In this document: positions 50,944 through 63,052 of the stretch, piece by piece
Layout of the letters: each line of letters starts with the position of its first letter
How positions within the stretch are numbered: the first letter of the stretch is position 1
NCBI RefSeq assembly: GCF_036884295.1
Contig: NZ_CP145608.1
Location: 124,001-188,000 of the forward strand
DNA length: 64,000 nt
Reading direction: 5' to 3'
Source of the DNA: Brochothrix thermosphacta DSM 20171 = FSL F6-1036
GTDB taxonomy: Bacteria; Bacillota; Bacilli; Lactobacillales; Listeriaceae
Program-made: the position numbers and the translations under genes
Notes under the pieces: generated by a model
What the model was told of the DNA's origin: nothing
Seen by the model: only the letters and a program-made list of their open reading frames with translations
Databases searched by the model: none

Positions 50944-51762
50944 ATGAGCTTGTTAACGGGTATACAAGAGTGGCGTTGGATAAATCAAGCTGCTCCTTTA
51001 TCAACTGAATCGGCCCTGTATTCATTTGCAACTGATGACGTTTTAAGTGAAAGTATCAGCAAAGAAATGGGGATGTCAGGATTACTTCGTTCGTGGTGTC
51101 ATCCTAAAACGATTGTTGTAGGTATTCAAGATCAAAGACTGCCTTATTTTAAAGAAGCAGTGCAGTTTCTAAAAGAGTCAGGTTATGATGTGGTAATGCG
51201 CCATTCGGGTGGTTTGGCTGTTGTATTGGATGAAGGTGTCTATAATTTATCGTTAATCCTTAATGAGCCAAAGGAGTCTATCAGTATAGATGATGGCTAT
51301 GAGGCAATGAAAGCCTTGATTTCAGAGATGTTCGCTGATTTTCCAGTGGAAATTGAAGCTAAAGAAATTGTACACTCATATTGCCCAGGGAGTTATGATT
51401 TAAGTATCAATGGTAAAAAGTTTGCAGGCATTTCACAACGTCGTGCAAATGGTGCAATTGCAGTGCAAATCTATTTAAGTGTAAACGGTGATCAGGCGCA
51501 ACGTGCAGATTTAATTCGTGACTTTTATGCCATTGGGAAAAAGGGAGAAGAAACGCGTATTCAATACCCAGTTGTGAAAAATGAAGTGATGAGTACATTA
51601 AGTGATTTATTAGCAATCCCTCTTAGCTTAGAAGACGTCAACCAACGATTGTTAACGTTGATGCAAACAAGTGAGATACCCTTAACAGAGGAAGAATATG
51701 CACGGTTGCCCTATTTTATGGAACGATTAAAGAAACGAAATCAAGCGATTGTTGACTATTAA
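50944..51762 (+). CDS. lipL: Octanoyl-[GcvH]:protein N-octanoyltransferase LipL
   Basis: LipL moves octanoate from GcvH to the E2 subunits of dehydrogenase complexes in lipoate synthesis. The 272-residue protein belongs to the biotin/lipoate A/B ligase fold. The catalytic Cys147 lies in SYCPGSYDLSINGKKFAG, matching the Cys150 site of B. subtilis LipL, and VMRHSGGLAVV is the substrate-binding motif. The gene directly precedes the HD-domain gene, the same pair as in Listeria. Confidence 0.9.
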   Translation: MSLLTGIQEWRWINQAAPLSTESALYSFATDDVLSESISKEMGMSGLLRSWCHPKTIVVGIQDQRLPYFKEAVQFLKESGYDVVMRHSGGLAVVLDEGVYNLSLILNEPKESISIDDGYEAMKALISEMFADFPVEIEAKEIVHSYCPGSYDLSINGKKFAGISQRRANGAIAVQIYLSVNGDQAQRADLIRDFYAIGKKGEETRIQYPVVKNEVMSTLSDLLAIPLSLEDVNQRLLTLMQTSEIPLTEEEYARLPYFMERLKKRNQAIVDY

Positions 51763-51782
51763 ATACCAAGAGAGGTGAGGGC

Positions 51783-53093
51783 ATGATTAATAAATTAAAG
51801 GATGAAAAAGTCATTAAAGATCCGATTCATCGTTATATCCATGTTCAGGATACTTTGATTTGGTCGTTGATTCAAACAAAAGAAATGCAAAGATTACGTC
51901 GTGTTAAGCAATTAGGAATGACTAATTTAACATTTCCGACAGCAGAACATAGTAGATTCACGCATTCTTTAGGTGTTTATGAAATCATGCGCCGCATATT
52001 AGGTATTCGTGAAAATACGAATGGTTGGGCTATCACTAAAGATACAGAAGAGTATCTGGTTGCTTTATCAGCTGCCCTTTTACATGATGTTGGACATGGT
52101 CCTTTTTCGCATACATTTGAAGCTGTTTTTGATACAGATCATGAGGAATACACAAAAAAGATTATTTTAGATCCACATACTGAAGTCAACCAGATATTAT
52201 CACAAATCAATGCTGATTTTCCGATGAAAGTTGCCAAGGTAATTGATAAATCGTATGAAAATCAAGTGATTGTTAACTTGATATCCAGTCAGATTGATGC
52301 CGATCGGATGGATTATTTACTGAGGGATGCTTATTTTACGGGTGTTAGTTATGGCACCTTTGATATCGAGCGTATTTTACGTGTGATGATGCCTTTTGGC
52401 AATACAGTTGTGATAGAAGAAAAAGGAATGCACGCTGTCGAAGATCATGTGATGAGCCGTTACCAAATGTACATGCAGGTATATTTTCATCCGGTAACAC
52501 GCAGCGCGGAAGTGATTGTTAACCAAATATTTAGACGAGCAAAGGCATTATATTTGAAAGGTTATCAATTTAAACATGAGCTATTTTTGTTAATTCCTTT
52601 CTTTGAGCGCACAGTATCTTTAGCAGATTATTTGAAGTTAGATGATGATGTCATGCGTTATCATTTCTTAATTTGGCAAGAAGAGGAAGACTCGATATTG
52701 AGGGATTTATGTTCACGTTATATGAACAGGAAACTTTTTAAATACTGTGATTATGATCCAGATACAGATAGTGTTTTTTATGAAAAATTGCGTCAGCTCT
52801 ATCAAGAAGTTGGGTATAATCCTGAGTATTATATACAAATCCATTCTTCAAGTGATTTACCCTATGATTTATATCGACCAGGTAAGAATCAACGGTTACC
52901 TATCACGATAAAACAAAAAGATAATACATTAATGGAACTGTCTGAATGTTCACCCATTGTCAAAGCAATCAGTGGTAAAACTAAGACTGATATAAAAATA
53001 TTCTATCCAGAAGATATAGAGACAAAGGCCACTGAAAAACAAATGATAGCTATTAAAAAGCTTATTTCAGCACATAAAAGATCAAAATTATAA
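51783..53093 (+). CDS. HD-domain phosphohydrolase, YwfO-like
   Basis: A 436-residue member of the SAMHD1/dGTPase-like HD superfamily. The metal ligands are His in HSRFTHSLGVYE, His101-Asp102 in LLHDVGHGPFSH, and Asp in DADRMDYLLRDA. An Enterococcus faecalis relative is a dGTP-activated dNTP triphosphohydrolase, so dNTP hydrolysis is plausible; the exact reaction is not shown. GAGGTGAG precedes the ATG. It is probably cotranscribed with lipL and the next gene. Confidence 0.9.
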   Translation: MINKLKDEKVIKDPIHRYIHVQDTLIWSLIQTKEMQRLRRVKQLGMTNLTFPTAEHSRFTHSLGVYEIMRRILGIRENTNGWAITKDTEEYLVALSAALLHDVGHGPFSHTFEAVFDTDHEEYTKKIILDPHTEVNQILSQINADFPMKVAKVIDKSYENQVIVNLISSQIDADRMDYLLRDAYFTGVSYGTFDIERILRVMMPFGNTVVIEEKGMHAVEDHVMSRYQMYMQVYFHPVTRSAEVIVNQIFRRAKALYLKGYQFKHELFLLIPFFERTVSLADYLKLDDDVMRYHFLIWQEEEDSILRDLCSRYMNRKLFKYCDYDPDTDSVFYEKLRQLYQEVGYNPEYYIQIHSSSDLPYDLYRPGKNQRLPITIKQKDNTLMELSECSPIVKAISGKTKTDIKIFYPEDIETKATEKQMIAIKKLISAHKRSKL

Positions 53094-53105
53094 GAGGCGG
53101 TAGTT

Positions 53106-53510
53106 ATGAAAAAGAAAACAACTCCCTTGAGTTACGGGAAAATCAGTAATGTAAATACCTTGCGTGGTTTACGTATGGATCCAAAGTACCAAGAAGAACA
53201 AGAAGTATGGCTCGTTGAACAGAAACGAACAGATACAACCAAGCCTGTAACAATAGCAGAAAATACTTTTGCAAACTTGGAACAAACACTGCAGCAACTG
53301 CCAATTAGAGAGCGATTACAGACGATAAGTATTTGGACATCCAGCTGGCTGGCTACAAAACAAAAACAACACGTTACATTAGCTGTTGACGATATGATGA
53401 CGTTATTACAATTATTAGAAAACACAGGTGAACGATTATCAGATGAAGTGATTGTCCAACAGACAGCCCTATTGTTAGGTGTATTACGCCGCTTAATACG
53501 CAACGCATAA
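53106..53510 (+). CDS. Conserved hypothetical protein (134 aa)
   Basis: A soluble 134-residue protein without recognised domain. It starts very basic (MKKKTTPLSYGK), and the second half is helical with many Leu and Ile residues. AGAGGCGG precedes the ATG 12 bases after the HD gene, so it is cotranscribed. It sits between the HD gene and the tautomerase, where Listeria also has a short unknown gene. Confidence 0.75.
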   Translation: MKKKTTPLSYGKISNVNTLRGLRMDPKYQEEQEVWLVEQKRTDTTKPVTIAENTFANLEQTLQQLPIRERLQTISIWTSSWLATKQKQHVTLAVDDMMTLLQLLENTGERLSDEVIVQQTALLLGVLRRLIRNA

Positions 53511-53513
53511 AAA

Positions 53514-53537
53514 AACTACTATCCGAGGATAGTAGTT
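53514..53537. terminator. Hairpin between convergent genes
   Basis: AACTACTATCC and its complement around a two-base loop. There is no clear U run, so it may be a weak bidirectional terminator. Confidence 0.5.
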
Positions 53538-53578
53538 AATATTTGTTCAATTGGTGAGCAGATAAAGCTTGAAGCGGT

Positions 53579-53764
53579 TTAGATATCGCTTTTCAATACG
53601 CCTTCAGTGGCATAATCTGATTTAGCCATATCTTCCAAAATAATATGGATGTTTTCTTTTGGGGCATTAGCAGTGCGAGAAATAGCTTCAGTTACTTCTT
53701 TTACAAGCGCTCGTTTTTGTTCGATTGAACGTCCTTCAAGTAGTTTGATTGTTACGATGGGCAT
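53579..53764 (-). CDS. 4-oxalocrotonate tautomerase family protein
   Basis: A 61-residue tautomerase subunit with the catalytic Pro directly after the start Met (MPIVTIKLLEGRSIEQKRALV). Such enzymes form hexamers and keto-enol tautomerise small acids; the native substrate in Bacilli is unknown. The frame extends 23 codons upstream but AGGAGG points to the ATG at 53764, which is needed to expose the Pro. Confidence 0.92.
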   Translation of the reverse strand: MPIVTIKLLEGRSIEQKRALVKEVTEAISRTANAPKENIHIILEDMAKSDYATEGVLKSDI

Positions 53765-53965
53765 TAGAGTACCTCCTGTAATATGTGATAACTTAAATAT
53801 ACGCCAATTGAAAGAAAAAATATAGCGATTCACAAAAAAGAATTATTTTCATAAATAAATGAAAGCTTTAACTGGTATATGAATTTAAATTGCAAGAAAC
53901 AATCAAAAAACCATTTATTTGTGATAAAATGGCATATGGTATTGTTTTTAGAAGGAGTCGATAAT

Positions 53966-54424
53966 ATGACAAATAAAAACAATGAAATGAAGCGACAACC
54001 TGTGAAAATTAATCTTGTAACTGAAATAACAGGTGAACAGGAAGAGAAAGTCGCACAATTCTTTGAAGGCAGTGTTTATGAAGATGGTGCCACACTATAT
54101 TTGCGATACAATGAGTATATGGACGGTAACGAGGTGCGTACAACTATTAAGTTGATGGCCGATCGTGCGTTGATTATCCGACGAGGAGCAATCAATATGA
54201 ATTTACCACTAGTACCTGAAACAACATCTGTTGGGACCTATGAGACGAGTCAAGGTAAAATGCGTTTGGCAACCAAACGAACAATGATTCATCGTAAACA
54301 AGTGACAGATCGTATCTATCAAATAGAACTGCATTATGACTTACACAGCGAAGATGGACAGCATAGTATGGGAACATTTCAAATGAAATTTAGAATTGAG
54401 GAGGAAATAACGAATGAGTATTAA
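53966..54424 (+). CDS. ywiB: DUF1934 beta-barrel protein, YwiB-like
   Basis: A 152-residue protein of the YwiB/DUF1934 family, a calycin-like beta-barrel of unknown function that is almost always next to argS. The frame is open back to 53879, but AAGGAG is correctly placed for the ATG at 53966. It overlaps the argS start by 11 bases, suggesting translational coupling. Confidence 0.9.
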   Translation: MTNKNNEMKRQPVKINLVTEITGEQEEKVAQFFEGSVYEDGATLYLRYNEYMDGNEVRTTIKLMADRALIIRRGAINMNLPLVPETTSVGTYETSQGKMRLATKRTMIHRKQVTDRIYQIELHYDLHSEDGQHSMGTFQMKFRIEEEITNEY

Positions 54425-56090
54425 GTTACAAAAAGAAGCAGCGATTCGTCAAGGGATTGCTGACGCAGTTATTGCAGCAGGATTAACTGATGCTGAAAAT
54501 ATGCCGTCGATTATATTAGATACACCTAAGGACAAAACACATGGTGATTTTGCAACTAACATTGCGATGCAGTTAGCAAGAGTCGCAAAAAAAGCGCCAC
54601 GTGCAATTGCAGAAGCTTTGGTTGAAAAGTTAGATACAGAGGCGTTGAATATTGAAAAAGTAGATATTGCAGGACCAGGCTTTATTAATTTCACATTAAA
54701 CAATGCGTATTTAACAGAATTAGTTTCACAAATCATTACTGAAAAAGATGCCTATGGACAAAGTGAATTTGGTGAAAAAGAACGTGTGTTGATTGAGTTC
54801 GTTTCGGCAAATCCAACAGGTGATTTACATTTAGGTCATGGACGTGGCGCAGCTATCGGTGACTCGTTAGCCAACATCATGAATAAAGCTGGCTTTGATG
54901 TATCACGTGAGTATTATATCAATGATGCGGGTAATCAAATTATGAATCTCGTACTTTCAACTGAAGCGCGTTATCATGAGGTGTTAAATGTTGAATGGGA
55001 ATTTCCAGAAGATGGTTATCGCGGACAAGATATTTTAACGTTAGCTCAACAATTGGTTGATAAATATGGCGATCAATTTATTGGCGAAGATAAATTAGAA
55101 GAACGTCGTCGCGTTTTCCGTGAAGAAGGTTTGGCATATGAATTAGCTAAATTGAAAAAAGATTTGAGCGATTTCCGCGTTAATTTTGATACGTGGTTCT
55201 CGGAACAAACGTTATATGATGATAACAAAGTATTGCCGACGTTGGATGTTATGAAAAAAAGTGGTCGTATCTTTGAAGAAGGTGGAGCAACTTGGTTTAA
55301 ATCAACTGAATTTGGCGATGATAAAGACCGTGTGTTAATTAAGTCAGATGGTAGTTACACTTATCTGTTCCCAGATATTGCCTACCATAAAAATAAATTT
55401 GATCGCGGCTTCGATACATTAATTGATGTTTGGGGAGCGGATCATCATGGGTATATCGCGCGTATGAATGGGGCAATTCAAGCGCTAGGTTATAACGCGG
55501 ATCAGTTTGAAGTCCAAATTATTCAATTAGTTCGTTTAATGAAGGGCGACGAAATTGTTAAGATGAGTAAGCGTACTGGTAAATCAGTGACTATGCGTGA
55601 TTTAGTTGATATGGTTGGATTAGATGCTGCGCGTTATTATTTTGCAATGCGTTCAAGTGATACTCATTTAGATTTCGATTTAGATTTAGCAACATCACAA
55701 TCAAGTGAAAACCCTGTCTTTTATGTGCAATATGCTCATGCACGTATTTGTCGTATGCTTTCTTCAGCAGCTGAAAAAGGTATTGTTGGCGGTTATGCTG
55801 ATTATGATGCATCACTTCTTGAAAATGAAAGTGAACTTGCTGTATTGAAAATGCTTGGTGATTACCACAGTGTCGTAATTGAAGCAGCTAAAAAACGCGC
55901 ACCACAACGTATTACACGTTACTTACATGATTTAGCAAGCACATTCCACCGTTTTTATAACCATTCGCACGTAATTGATGTGGAAAATATTGCACAATCA
56001 AAAGCGCGTTTAGCTCTTTGTGAAGCGGTTCGTATTACATTACAAAATGCATTATCATTGATTGGCGTTTCTGCACCTGAAAAAATGTAA
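54414..56090 (+). CDS. argS: Arginyl-tRNA synthetase
   Basis: ArgS charges tRNA-Arg. The 558-residue class I enzyme has the HIGH-like HLGHGRG motif at about residue 137, the KMSKRTG motif at about residue 383, and the N-terminal Add-1 domain. GAGGAGG precedes the ATG, which lies inside the end of ywiB. The following small membrane gene starts 14 bases later. Confidence 0.97.
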   Translation: MSIKLQKEAAIRQGIADAVIAAGLTDAENMPSIILDTPKDKTHGDFATNIAMQLARVAKKAPRAIAEALVEKLDTEALNIEKVDIAGPGFINFTLNNAYLTELVSQIITEKDAYGQSEFGEKERVLIEFVSANPTGDLHLGHGRGAAIGDSLANIMNKAGFDVSREYYINDAGNQIMNLVLSTEARYHEVLNVEWEFPEDGYRGQDILTLAQQLVDKYGDQFIGEDKLEERRRVFREEGLAYELAKLKKDLSDFRVNFDTWFSEQTLYDDNKVLPTLDVMKKSGRIFEEGGATWFKSTEFGDDKDRVLIKSDGSYTYLFPDIAYHKNKFDRGFDTLIDVWGADHHGYIARMNGAIQALGYNADQFEVQIIQLVRLMKGDEIVKMSKRTGKSVTMRDLVDMVGLDAARYYFAMRSSDTHLDFDLDLATSQSSENPVFYVQYAHARICRMLSSAAEKGIVGGYADYDASLLENESELAVLKMLGDYHSVVIEAAKKRAPQRITRYLHDLASTFHRFYNHSHVIDVENIAQSKARLALCEAVRITLQNALSLIGVSAPEKM

Positions 56091-56104
56091 TTGAGGTGAT
56101 TAGG

Positions 56105-56251
56105 GTGAAAAAAAGCATTATTTGGCTTGTTTTGTTTATTGCGTTTAGTATTACGCTCTATTTTGTGTACGATAAAATGCTCGGATCAATCCCGATAATG
56201 CTACTCAGTGTACTACTGTTTGTTTTGAGTTGGGATTTGTTGAAAAAATAG
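56105..56251 (+). CDS. Small membrane protein (48 aa)
   Basis: A 48-residue frame with GTG start and a GAGGTG upstream (distance about 6). The product has two hydrophobic stretches (residues 4-21 and 29-43) separated by YDKMLGS, so it is probably a membrane hairpin with a Lys-rich end. No family is recognised. It lies between argS and rpoE. The rpoE promoter -35 overlaps its last codons. Confidence 0.65.
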   Translation: MKKSIIWLVLFIAFSITLYFVYDKMLGSIPIMLLSVLLFVLSWDLLKK

Positions 56252-56268
56252 TCATAATGTAGTAGAAT
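56240..56268 (+). promoter_or_regulatory. rpoE promoter
   Basis: TTGAAA (56240-56245), 17 bases, TAGAAT (56263-56268), inside the end of the preceding small gene. Confidence 0.75.
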
Positions 56269-56382
56269 TAGATTTATATTGTATAAAATAGGCAAATTAT
56301 GGTTAAAGCCCTATATTTGTGCGTTTTAATTTAGCGCGGTAACAAACATTGGTAGATGTAAATTTGAAAGGACGTGTCGATT

Positions 56383-56889
56383 TTGATCTTGAATCATTTG
56401 ACGGATGAACAACGCCAAGAAATGTCGTTGATAGAACTTGCGTATCACATTTTAGATGAGAAAAAAGAAGTTATGCCATTTAAAGACCTCACGACTGTTA
56501 TGAGTGAATTTAAAGGGATGAGCCAAACGGAAATGCAAGAGCGTTTAGTTCAATTCTATACAGATTTGAATACTGCTGGAACATTTATCTCATTAGGACA
56601 TAACACATGGGGCTTACGCGATTGGTATCCATTAGATGCAATCGATGAAGAGGTTCAAGAGTTAGCGAAACCTAAAAAACGTCGTAAAAAAGCAGCAGTT
56701 GCTGAAGTTGACGAAATCGAAGATGAAGAAGAAGACTTCGAAGAAAAAGAACCTGAACTTGGTGAAGAACCAATCGTATTATCTGATAAAAATGCAGATG
56801 ATGACGATATCGATGGTGACTTAAAAGATCACTTGCCAGACGGTATTGAAGGCGAATTGACAATTGTCGATGATAAAGATGAAATTTAA
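56383..56889 (+). CDS. rpoE: DNA-directed RNA polymerase subunit delta
   Basis: Delta is a Gram-positive-specific RNA polymerase subunit that increases recycling and affects promoter open complex stability. The 168-residue protein has the winged-helix HARE-HTH domain (about residues 1-95, MSLIELAYHILDEKKEVMPF and GHNTWGLRDWYPLDAIDEE) and an acidic disordered tail very rich in Asp and Glu. A GTG at 56374 is also open, but the TTG at 56383 has AAAGGA at normal distance and matches the length of the Listeria protein. The start is not certain. Confidence 0.93.
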   Translation: MILNHLTDEQRQEMSLIELAYHILDEKKEVMPFKDLTTVMSEFKGMSQTEMQERLVQFYTDLNTAGTFISLGHNTWGLRDWYPLDAIDEEVQELAKPKKRRKKAAVAEVDEIEDEEEDFEEKEPELGEEPIVLSDKNADDDDIDGDLKDHLPDGIEGELTIVDDKDEI

Positions 56890-56903
56890 TATCGTATAAT
56901 CAC

Positions 56904-56932
56904 TTGACGAATTAAATATTTTTCGGTATTAT
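56904..56932 (+). promoter_or_regulatory. pyrG promoter
   Basis: TTGACG, 17 bases, TATTAT, followed 7 bases later by GGGCTCC at 56940-56946, the start-site sequence used for CTP sensing in pyrG. Confidence 0.85.
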
Positions 56933-56939
56933 TCTTTTT

Positions 56940-58711
<1,772 letters not shown>

Positions 58712-58726
58712 TATAACGGAAAGTGA

Positions 58727-58764
58727 TTGTCTCATTACCAAAAATGAGACAGTTGCTTTTTTTG
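58727..58764 (+). terminator. Terminator after pyrG
   Basis: GTCTCATT pairs with AATGAGAC, followed by a T run starting six bases later. Confidence 0.75.
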
Positions 58765-58983
58765 TCTTTTTTTTGAAACATATAAATACCAATAAAGAAT
58801 AGTAATTAAAATACAAAGTAATCGTATGATGTTATACTAAAGTTAATTATAAAGATGGGTATAATGCTATACTTACATCATTCGTTAAGATATAAAGGCA
58901 GAATGTCTACAACAATAGAGTGAGATTCCATAAAAAAAGTGACCTAGCGATATGATATGAAAATTAATTTAAAGGAGTAACCT

Positions 58984-60252
58984 ATGACAACAGATGTATT
59001 TAAAATTAAGGGTGGCAAACCATTAAATGGAAAAGTAAAAATAGATGGATCGAAAAACAGTGCGGTTGCGTTAATACCTGCTTTGATTTTAGGTGATGAA
59101 CCCGTTATTTTGGAAGGCGTACCAGATATATCAGATACACATACTTTGTTTGAAATTTTGTCAGAAATTGGTGGAACTGTCACCGAATTAGCACCAGGTA
59201 CTTTTGAGATTGATCCTCGAGCAATGGTTTCTATGCCGTTGCCGGAAGGTAATGTGAAAAAATTACGTGCTTCTTATTATCTGATGGGAGCAATGTTGGG
59301 TCGTTTTAATGAAGCTGTTGTCGGTTTACCGGGTGGCTGCTATCTTGGACCCCGACCGATTGATCAGCATATTAAAGGTTTCGAGGCACTGGGTGCAAAA
59401 GTAACGAATGAACAGGGTGCCATTTATTTGCGTGCTGAAAAAATGTTAGGTAACCGTATGTATTTAGATACTGCAAGTGTGGGTGCGACAATTAATCTAA
59501 TGCTAGCTGCTGTTAAAGCAGAGGGGCAAACAGTGATTGAAAATGCAGCGAAGGAACCTGAAATTGTAGATGTGGCATCCTTATTAAATCAAATGGGTGC
59601 ACGTATTGTTGGAGCAGGGACGGATCGTATCCGTATTGTAGGAGTGGATTACCTTCACTCTTGTCGTCATGTTGTTATCCCTGATCGTATTGAAGCGGGA
59701 ACATATATGATTATGGCTGCTGCTACAAATGGTCATGTGCAAATTGACAATGTTATCCTAGAGCATCTTGAACCGCTTGTTGCTAAGTTGCTAGAGATGA
59801 ATGTGCCGCTTGAATTGGGTGAGGATTACGTTATTGTGAAACCGCATGAGGAATTGTTACAACCTGTTGATATTCAAGCGATGACATATCCTGGATTTCC
59901 GACAGATTTGCAGCAACCATTTGTGACGTTATTAACACAAGCTGATGGCGCTTCTGTTGTTACTGATAACATTTATTCTGCACGTTTTAAACAGGTCGAT
60001 GAATTGAATCGTATGGGCGCGCATATATATGTCGAAGGTCGAACAGCGATCGTAAAAGAGGCTGCAACACTTAGTGGAACAGTTGTTACTGCTTCGGATT
60101 TAAGAGCAGGTGCTGCGCTTGTTACTGCAGGTTTGATTGCATCTGGTGAAACAATTATTCAAGAAGTCAGCCATATTGAACGTGGCTACTCTAATATTAT
60201 TGAAAAATTACAAGGTTTAGGTGCGGAAATTGAGCGAACGTCGCATAAATAA
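58984..60252 (+). CDS. murA2: UDP-N-acetylglucosamine 1-carboxyvinyltransferase (second copy type)
   Basis: MurA adds enolpyruvate to UDP-GlcNAc in the first committed peptidoglycan step; low-GC Gram-positives carry two copies and this is the one next to rho (murZ/murA2 type). The 422-residue protein has the catalytic Cys119 in [15 protein letters not shown], the site of fosfomycin binding in this family. AAAGGAG precedes the ATG. The gene ends 22 bases before the rho start. Confidence 0.95.
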   Translation: MTTDVFKIKGGKPLNGKVKIDGSKNSAVALIPALILGDEPVILEGVPDISDTHTLFEILSEIGGTVTELAPGTFEIDPRAMVSMPLPEGNVKKLRASYYLMGAMLGRFNEAVVGLPGGCYLGPRPIDQHIKGFEALGAKVTNEQGAIYLRAEKMLGNRMYLDTASVGATINLMLAAVKAEGQTVIENAAKEPEIVDVASLLNQMGARIVGAGTDRIRIVGVDYLHSCRHVVIPDRIEAGTYMIMAAATNGHVQIDNVILEHLEPLVAKLLEMNVPLELGEDYVIVKPHEELLQPVDIQAMTYPGFPTDLQQPFVTLLTQADGASVVTDNIYSARFKQVDELNRMGAHIYVEGRTAIVKEAATLSGTVVTASDLRAGAALVTAGLIASGETIIQEVSHIERGYSNIIEKLQGLGAEIERTSHK

Positions 60253-60274
60253 AATAGATAAAGGTGTGAATGAA

Positions 60275-61549
60275 ATGGCAGAGATGTCAATGGCGCAATT
60301 GGAGAGGCAGACGCTAAAAGAGCTTTATTCAGTTGCGAAATCGTTAAAGTTATCAAATTTTAGTAAGTTATCTAAAAGAGAGCTTATTTTAGAAATTATT
60401 AAAGTGAATGTTGAAAATGATGGTTTTGCATTCATGGAAGGCGTTCTAGATATCATCGCCTCAGAAGGATTTGGGTTCTTGCGTCCGATTAATTATGCAC
60501 CAAGTTCAGCAGATATTTATATTTCTGCATCACAAATCCGCCGTTTTGAATTACGTAATGGAGATAAGGTACAAGGGAAAGTCAGGGCACCTAAAGAAAA
60601 TGAACGTTATGCAGGTTTATTGAAAGTTGTTTCTGTGAATGGTGAAAATCCTGAAGTAGCAAAAGATCGTGTACATTTTCCGGCGCTAAAAGCCCTATAT
60701 CCTGATCGTCATATGAACCTGGAGTCTTCGCCAGAAGATGTATCCGCGCGTTTGATTGATTTGGTGGCGCCGATTGGTTTTGGCCAACGTGGCTTGATTG
60801 TTGCACAGCCTAAAGCTGGGAAAACAATGTTGTTGAAAAAAATTGCGAATGCTATTAGTATTAACCATCCCAAGGCGGAGTTAATTATGCTATTAATTGA
60901 TGAACGACCTGAAGAAGTAACAGATATTGAACGATCAGTTAATGCTGAAGTGGTGAGTTCGACTTTTGATGAAGTGCCTGAAAATCATGTGCGAATTGCA
61001 GAATTGGTTTTGGAGCGTGCTAAACGATTAGTGGAACAAAAGCGTGATGTTATTATTCTAATGGATAGTATTACACGCTTAGCGCGTGCCTATAATCTTG
61101 TTGTCCCACCGAGTGGTAGAACATTATCAGGCGGAATTGATCCGGCTGCGTTCCATCGTCCGAAGCGCTTTTTTGGAGCAGCGCGTAATATCGAAGAGGG
61201 TGGCAGTTTGACAATTGTCGCTACAGCCCTAATTGATACCGGTTCACGGATGGATGATATTATTTACGAGGAGTTTAAAGGGACGGGTAATATGGAGTTA
61301 CATCTGTCGCGTCAATTATCAGAACGGCGTATCTTCCCAGCCGTTGATATTAGATCTTCGGGTACTCGTAGAGAGGATTTATTACTTTCTAAGGATAAAT
61401 TGGAACGTTTATGGAAAATCCGTAAAGCGATGCCAGCTCAAGGCGATAATTTAGAGCTAACAAATCGCTTTATTAAATACATAAAACAAACCAAAACAAA
61501 TGAGGATTTTTTCGAATACATAGCGAAACAAGAACAAAAAAAGAAATAA
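60275..61549 (+). CDS. rho: Transcription termination factor Rho
   Basis: Rho is a hexameric RNA helicase that ends transcription. The 424-residue protein has the N-terminal RNA-binding OB domain with GFGFLRP and the Walker A motif in [14 protein letters not shown], followed by [14 protein letters not shown]. The frame is open to 60221 inside murA2; AAGGTG 8 bases before the ATG at 60275 gives the chosen start. It is cotranscribed with murA2. Confidence 0.96.
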   Translation: MAEMSMAQLERQTLKELYSVAKSLKLSNFSKLSKRELILEIIKVNVENDGFAFMEGVLDIIASEGFGFLRPINYAPSSADIYISASQIRRFELRNGDKVQGKVRAPKENERYAGLLKVVSVNGENPEVAKDRVHFPALKALYPDRHMNLESSPEDVSARLIDLVAPIGFGQRGLIVAQPKAGKTMLLKKIANAISINHPKAELIMLLIDERPEEVTDIERSVNAEVVSSTFDEVPENHVRIAELVLERAKRLVEQKRDVIILMDSITRLARAYNLVVPPSGRTLSGGIDPAAFHRPKRFFGAARNIEEGGSLTIVATALIDTGSRMDDIIYEEFKGTGNMELHLSRQLSERRIFPAVDIRSSGTRREDLLLSKDKLERLWKIRKAMPAQGDNLELTNRFIKYIKQTKTNEDFFEYIAKQEQKKK

Positions 61550-61590
61550 TTACGTGGGATTTTAATTTTATAATTTCAGCTTTGGTTTGT

Positions 61591-61619
61591 TTGCATAATT
61601 GACTTTTGCGTAGTATAAT
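61591..61619 (+). promoter_or_regulatory. rpmE2 promoter
   Basis: TTGCAT (61591-61596), 17 bases, TATAAT (61614-61619). About 60 bases of leader follow, in which I see no strong structure. Confidence 0.7.
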
Positions 61620-61688
61620 GTTTTTATGTGCCAATAGGGCGTAAATAACTCTGTTTCAGATGATTCAGGGCAAAGGAGTGAAATAATC

Positions 61689-61934
61689 ATGAAAAAAGGT
61701 ATCCACCCAGAGTATAATAAAGTTGTATTTATGGATTCAAGTACTGACTTCAAATTTTTAACTGGTTCTACTCGTACTTCAGAAGAAACAATCGTATGGG
61801 AAGATGGCAACGAATACCCAGTAATTCGTGTTGAGATCAGTTCTGACTCTCACCCGTTCTACACAGGTAAACAAAAACATGCCGCTGCTGACGGACGTGT
61901 TGATCGATTCAACAAAAAATACGGCATCAAATAA
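61689..61934 (+). CDS. rpmE2: 50S ribosomal protein L31 type B
   Basis: An 81-residue protein of the L31 family without any cysteine, so it is the zinc-independent B form (YtiA type). The family motif [18 protein letters not shown] and the closing VDRFNKKYG are present. AAAGGAG precedes the ATG. In Bacillus such genes are under Zur control, but I see no clear Zur box here and it may be the only L31 gene, as in Listeria. Confidence 0.95.
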   Translation: MKKGIHPEYNKVVFMDSSTDFKFLTGSTRTSEETIVWEDGNEYPVIRVEISSDSHPFYTGKQKHAAADGRVDRFNKKYGIK

Positions 61935-61982
61935 TTATCATACAAGCTATGGTAAAGGCTTCTTGAATATAGCCTAATTAAG

Positions 61983-62026
61983 AACACCTCTTATGAAGGG
62001 AAGCTTCCCCATAAGGGGTGTTTTTT
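61983..62026 (+). terminator. Terminator after rpmE2
   Basis: AACACCTCTTATG pairs with ATAAGGGGTGTT with an inner GGGAAGCTTCCC palindrome, followed by six T. Confidence 0.9.
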
Positions 62027-62042
62027 CTCTTTCAGCATTTTT

Positions 62043-62345
62043 AGCTCGGTGTCACTCATTGTTGTATCTGCGCTTGCTTAATCACATACAGTAAGTATGT
62101 TCATGTCGCATTGCTCGATACGCCGCGATTGCCATCCGAGCTAAAAACGCTGATTATAGAAAGTGTTGTCATCGCTTAGTGTTGTATCTGCGCTTGCTTA
62201 ATCACATACAGTAAGTATGTTCATGTCGCAGTGCGCGATACGCCGCGATTGCCATCCGAGCTAAAACGCTGATTATAGAAAGTGTTGTCGTCGCTTAGTG
62301 TTGTATCTGCGCTTGCTCGATAGGCTACGATTGTTATTTGAGCTA
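62043..62345 (-). repeat. 120-bp tandem repeat, 2.5 copies
   Basis: GTTGTATCTGCGCTTGCTTA begins at 62061 and 62181, and the shared first 17 bases recur at 62300, so the period is 120 then 119 bases. The third unit lacks about 40 bases between GCTTGCT and CGAT. Read on the minus strand each full unit holds CATACTTACTGTATG and AAGCAAGCGCAGATACAAC, similar to the 23S-5S spacer hairpin. The first unit is bounded by inverted AGCTCGG / CCGAGCT. The gap up to tdk contains nothing else. Confidence 0.75.
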
Positions 62346-62460
62346 AAGCTGTTGATCATTGTGAAAAAAAGGACGAACATTTTTTAAAGAGAGTAGTTAT
62401 CTTTTGCTATAGCTTGTATAATAAATAAGGTAGATATTTTATAAATAAGGGGTAGAGTTG

Positions 62461-63033
62461 ATGGCACAATTATTTTTCAGATATGGTGCAATGAATAGTG
62501 GCAAGACGATTGAAATTTTAAAAGTTGCGCATAACTATGAAGAGCAACACAAAAAAGTGTTAATTTTAACATCGAGCGTAGATGATCGCGACGGGGTAGG
62601 TTATGTTTCTAGTCGTATTGGCATGAAGCGTGAAGCGATTGCAGTTGGAGCGAATACTGATATTTATGAATTGGTAAATGCTTTAGATGAAAAGATATAT
62701 TGTGTGCTATTCGATGAATCTCAATTTGTAACAAAACAACACGTGGAACAAATGGCTCGTGTCGTAGATGAATTGAAAATACCAGTGATGTGTTTTGGTT
62801 TGAAAAACGATTCGCGTAACGAATTGTTTGAAGGATCGAAGTATTTATTAGTCTATGCTGATAAAATAGAAGAAATAAAAACAATTTGTTGGTTCTGTGA
62901 AAAAAAAGCGATTATGAACTTACGTATTAATGCAGATGGTACACCGAATTATGGTGGTGAACAAATTCATATTGCAGGCAATGAAAGTTATTATCCCGTT
63001 TGTCGACGTTGTTATAAAAACCCGAAATTGTAG
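62461..63033 (+). CDS. tdk: Thymidine kinase
   Basis: Type II thymidine kinase that salvages thymidine to dTMP. The 190-residue protein has the P-loop GAMNSGKT at about residues 9-16, the DESQF motif, and a structural zinc site with CWFC ... CRRC. A TTG one codon earlier is also in frame; ATG is chosen. The gene is followed 19 bases later by prfA, the usual order in Bacilli. Confidence 0.95.
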   Translation: MAQLFFRYGAMNSGKTIEILKVAHNYEEQHKKVLILTSSVDDRDGVGYVSSRIGMKREAIAVGANTDIYELVNALDEKIYCVLFDESQFVTKQHVEQMARVVDELKIPVMCFGLKNDSRNELFEGSKYLLVYADKIEEIKTICWFCEKKAIMNLRINADGTPNYGGEQIHIAGNESYYPVCRRCYKNPKL

Positions 63034-63052
63034 AAAAAGGAGCGATTAGATA

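Noticed and set aside
62043-62345. CRISPR-like array before tdk
   Set aside because: The repeat unit is 120 bases without spacers; it is a plain tandem duplication.
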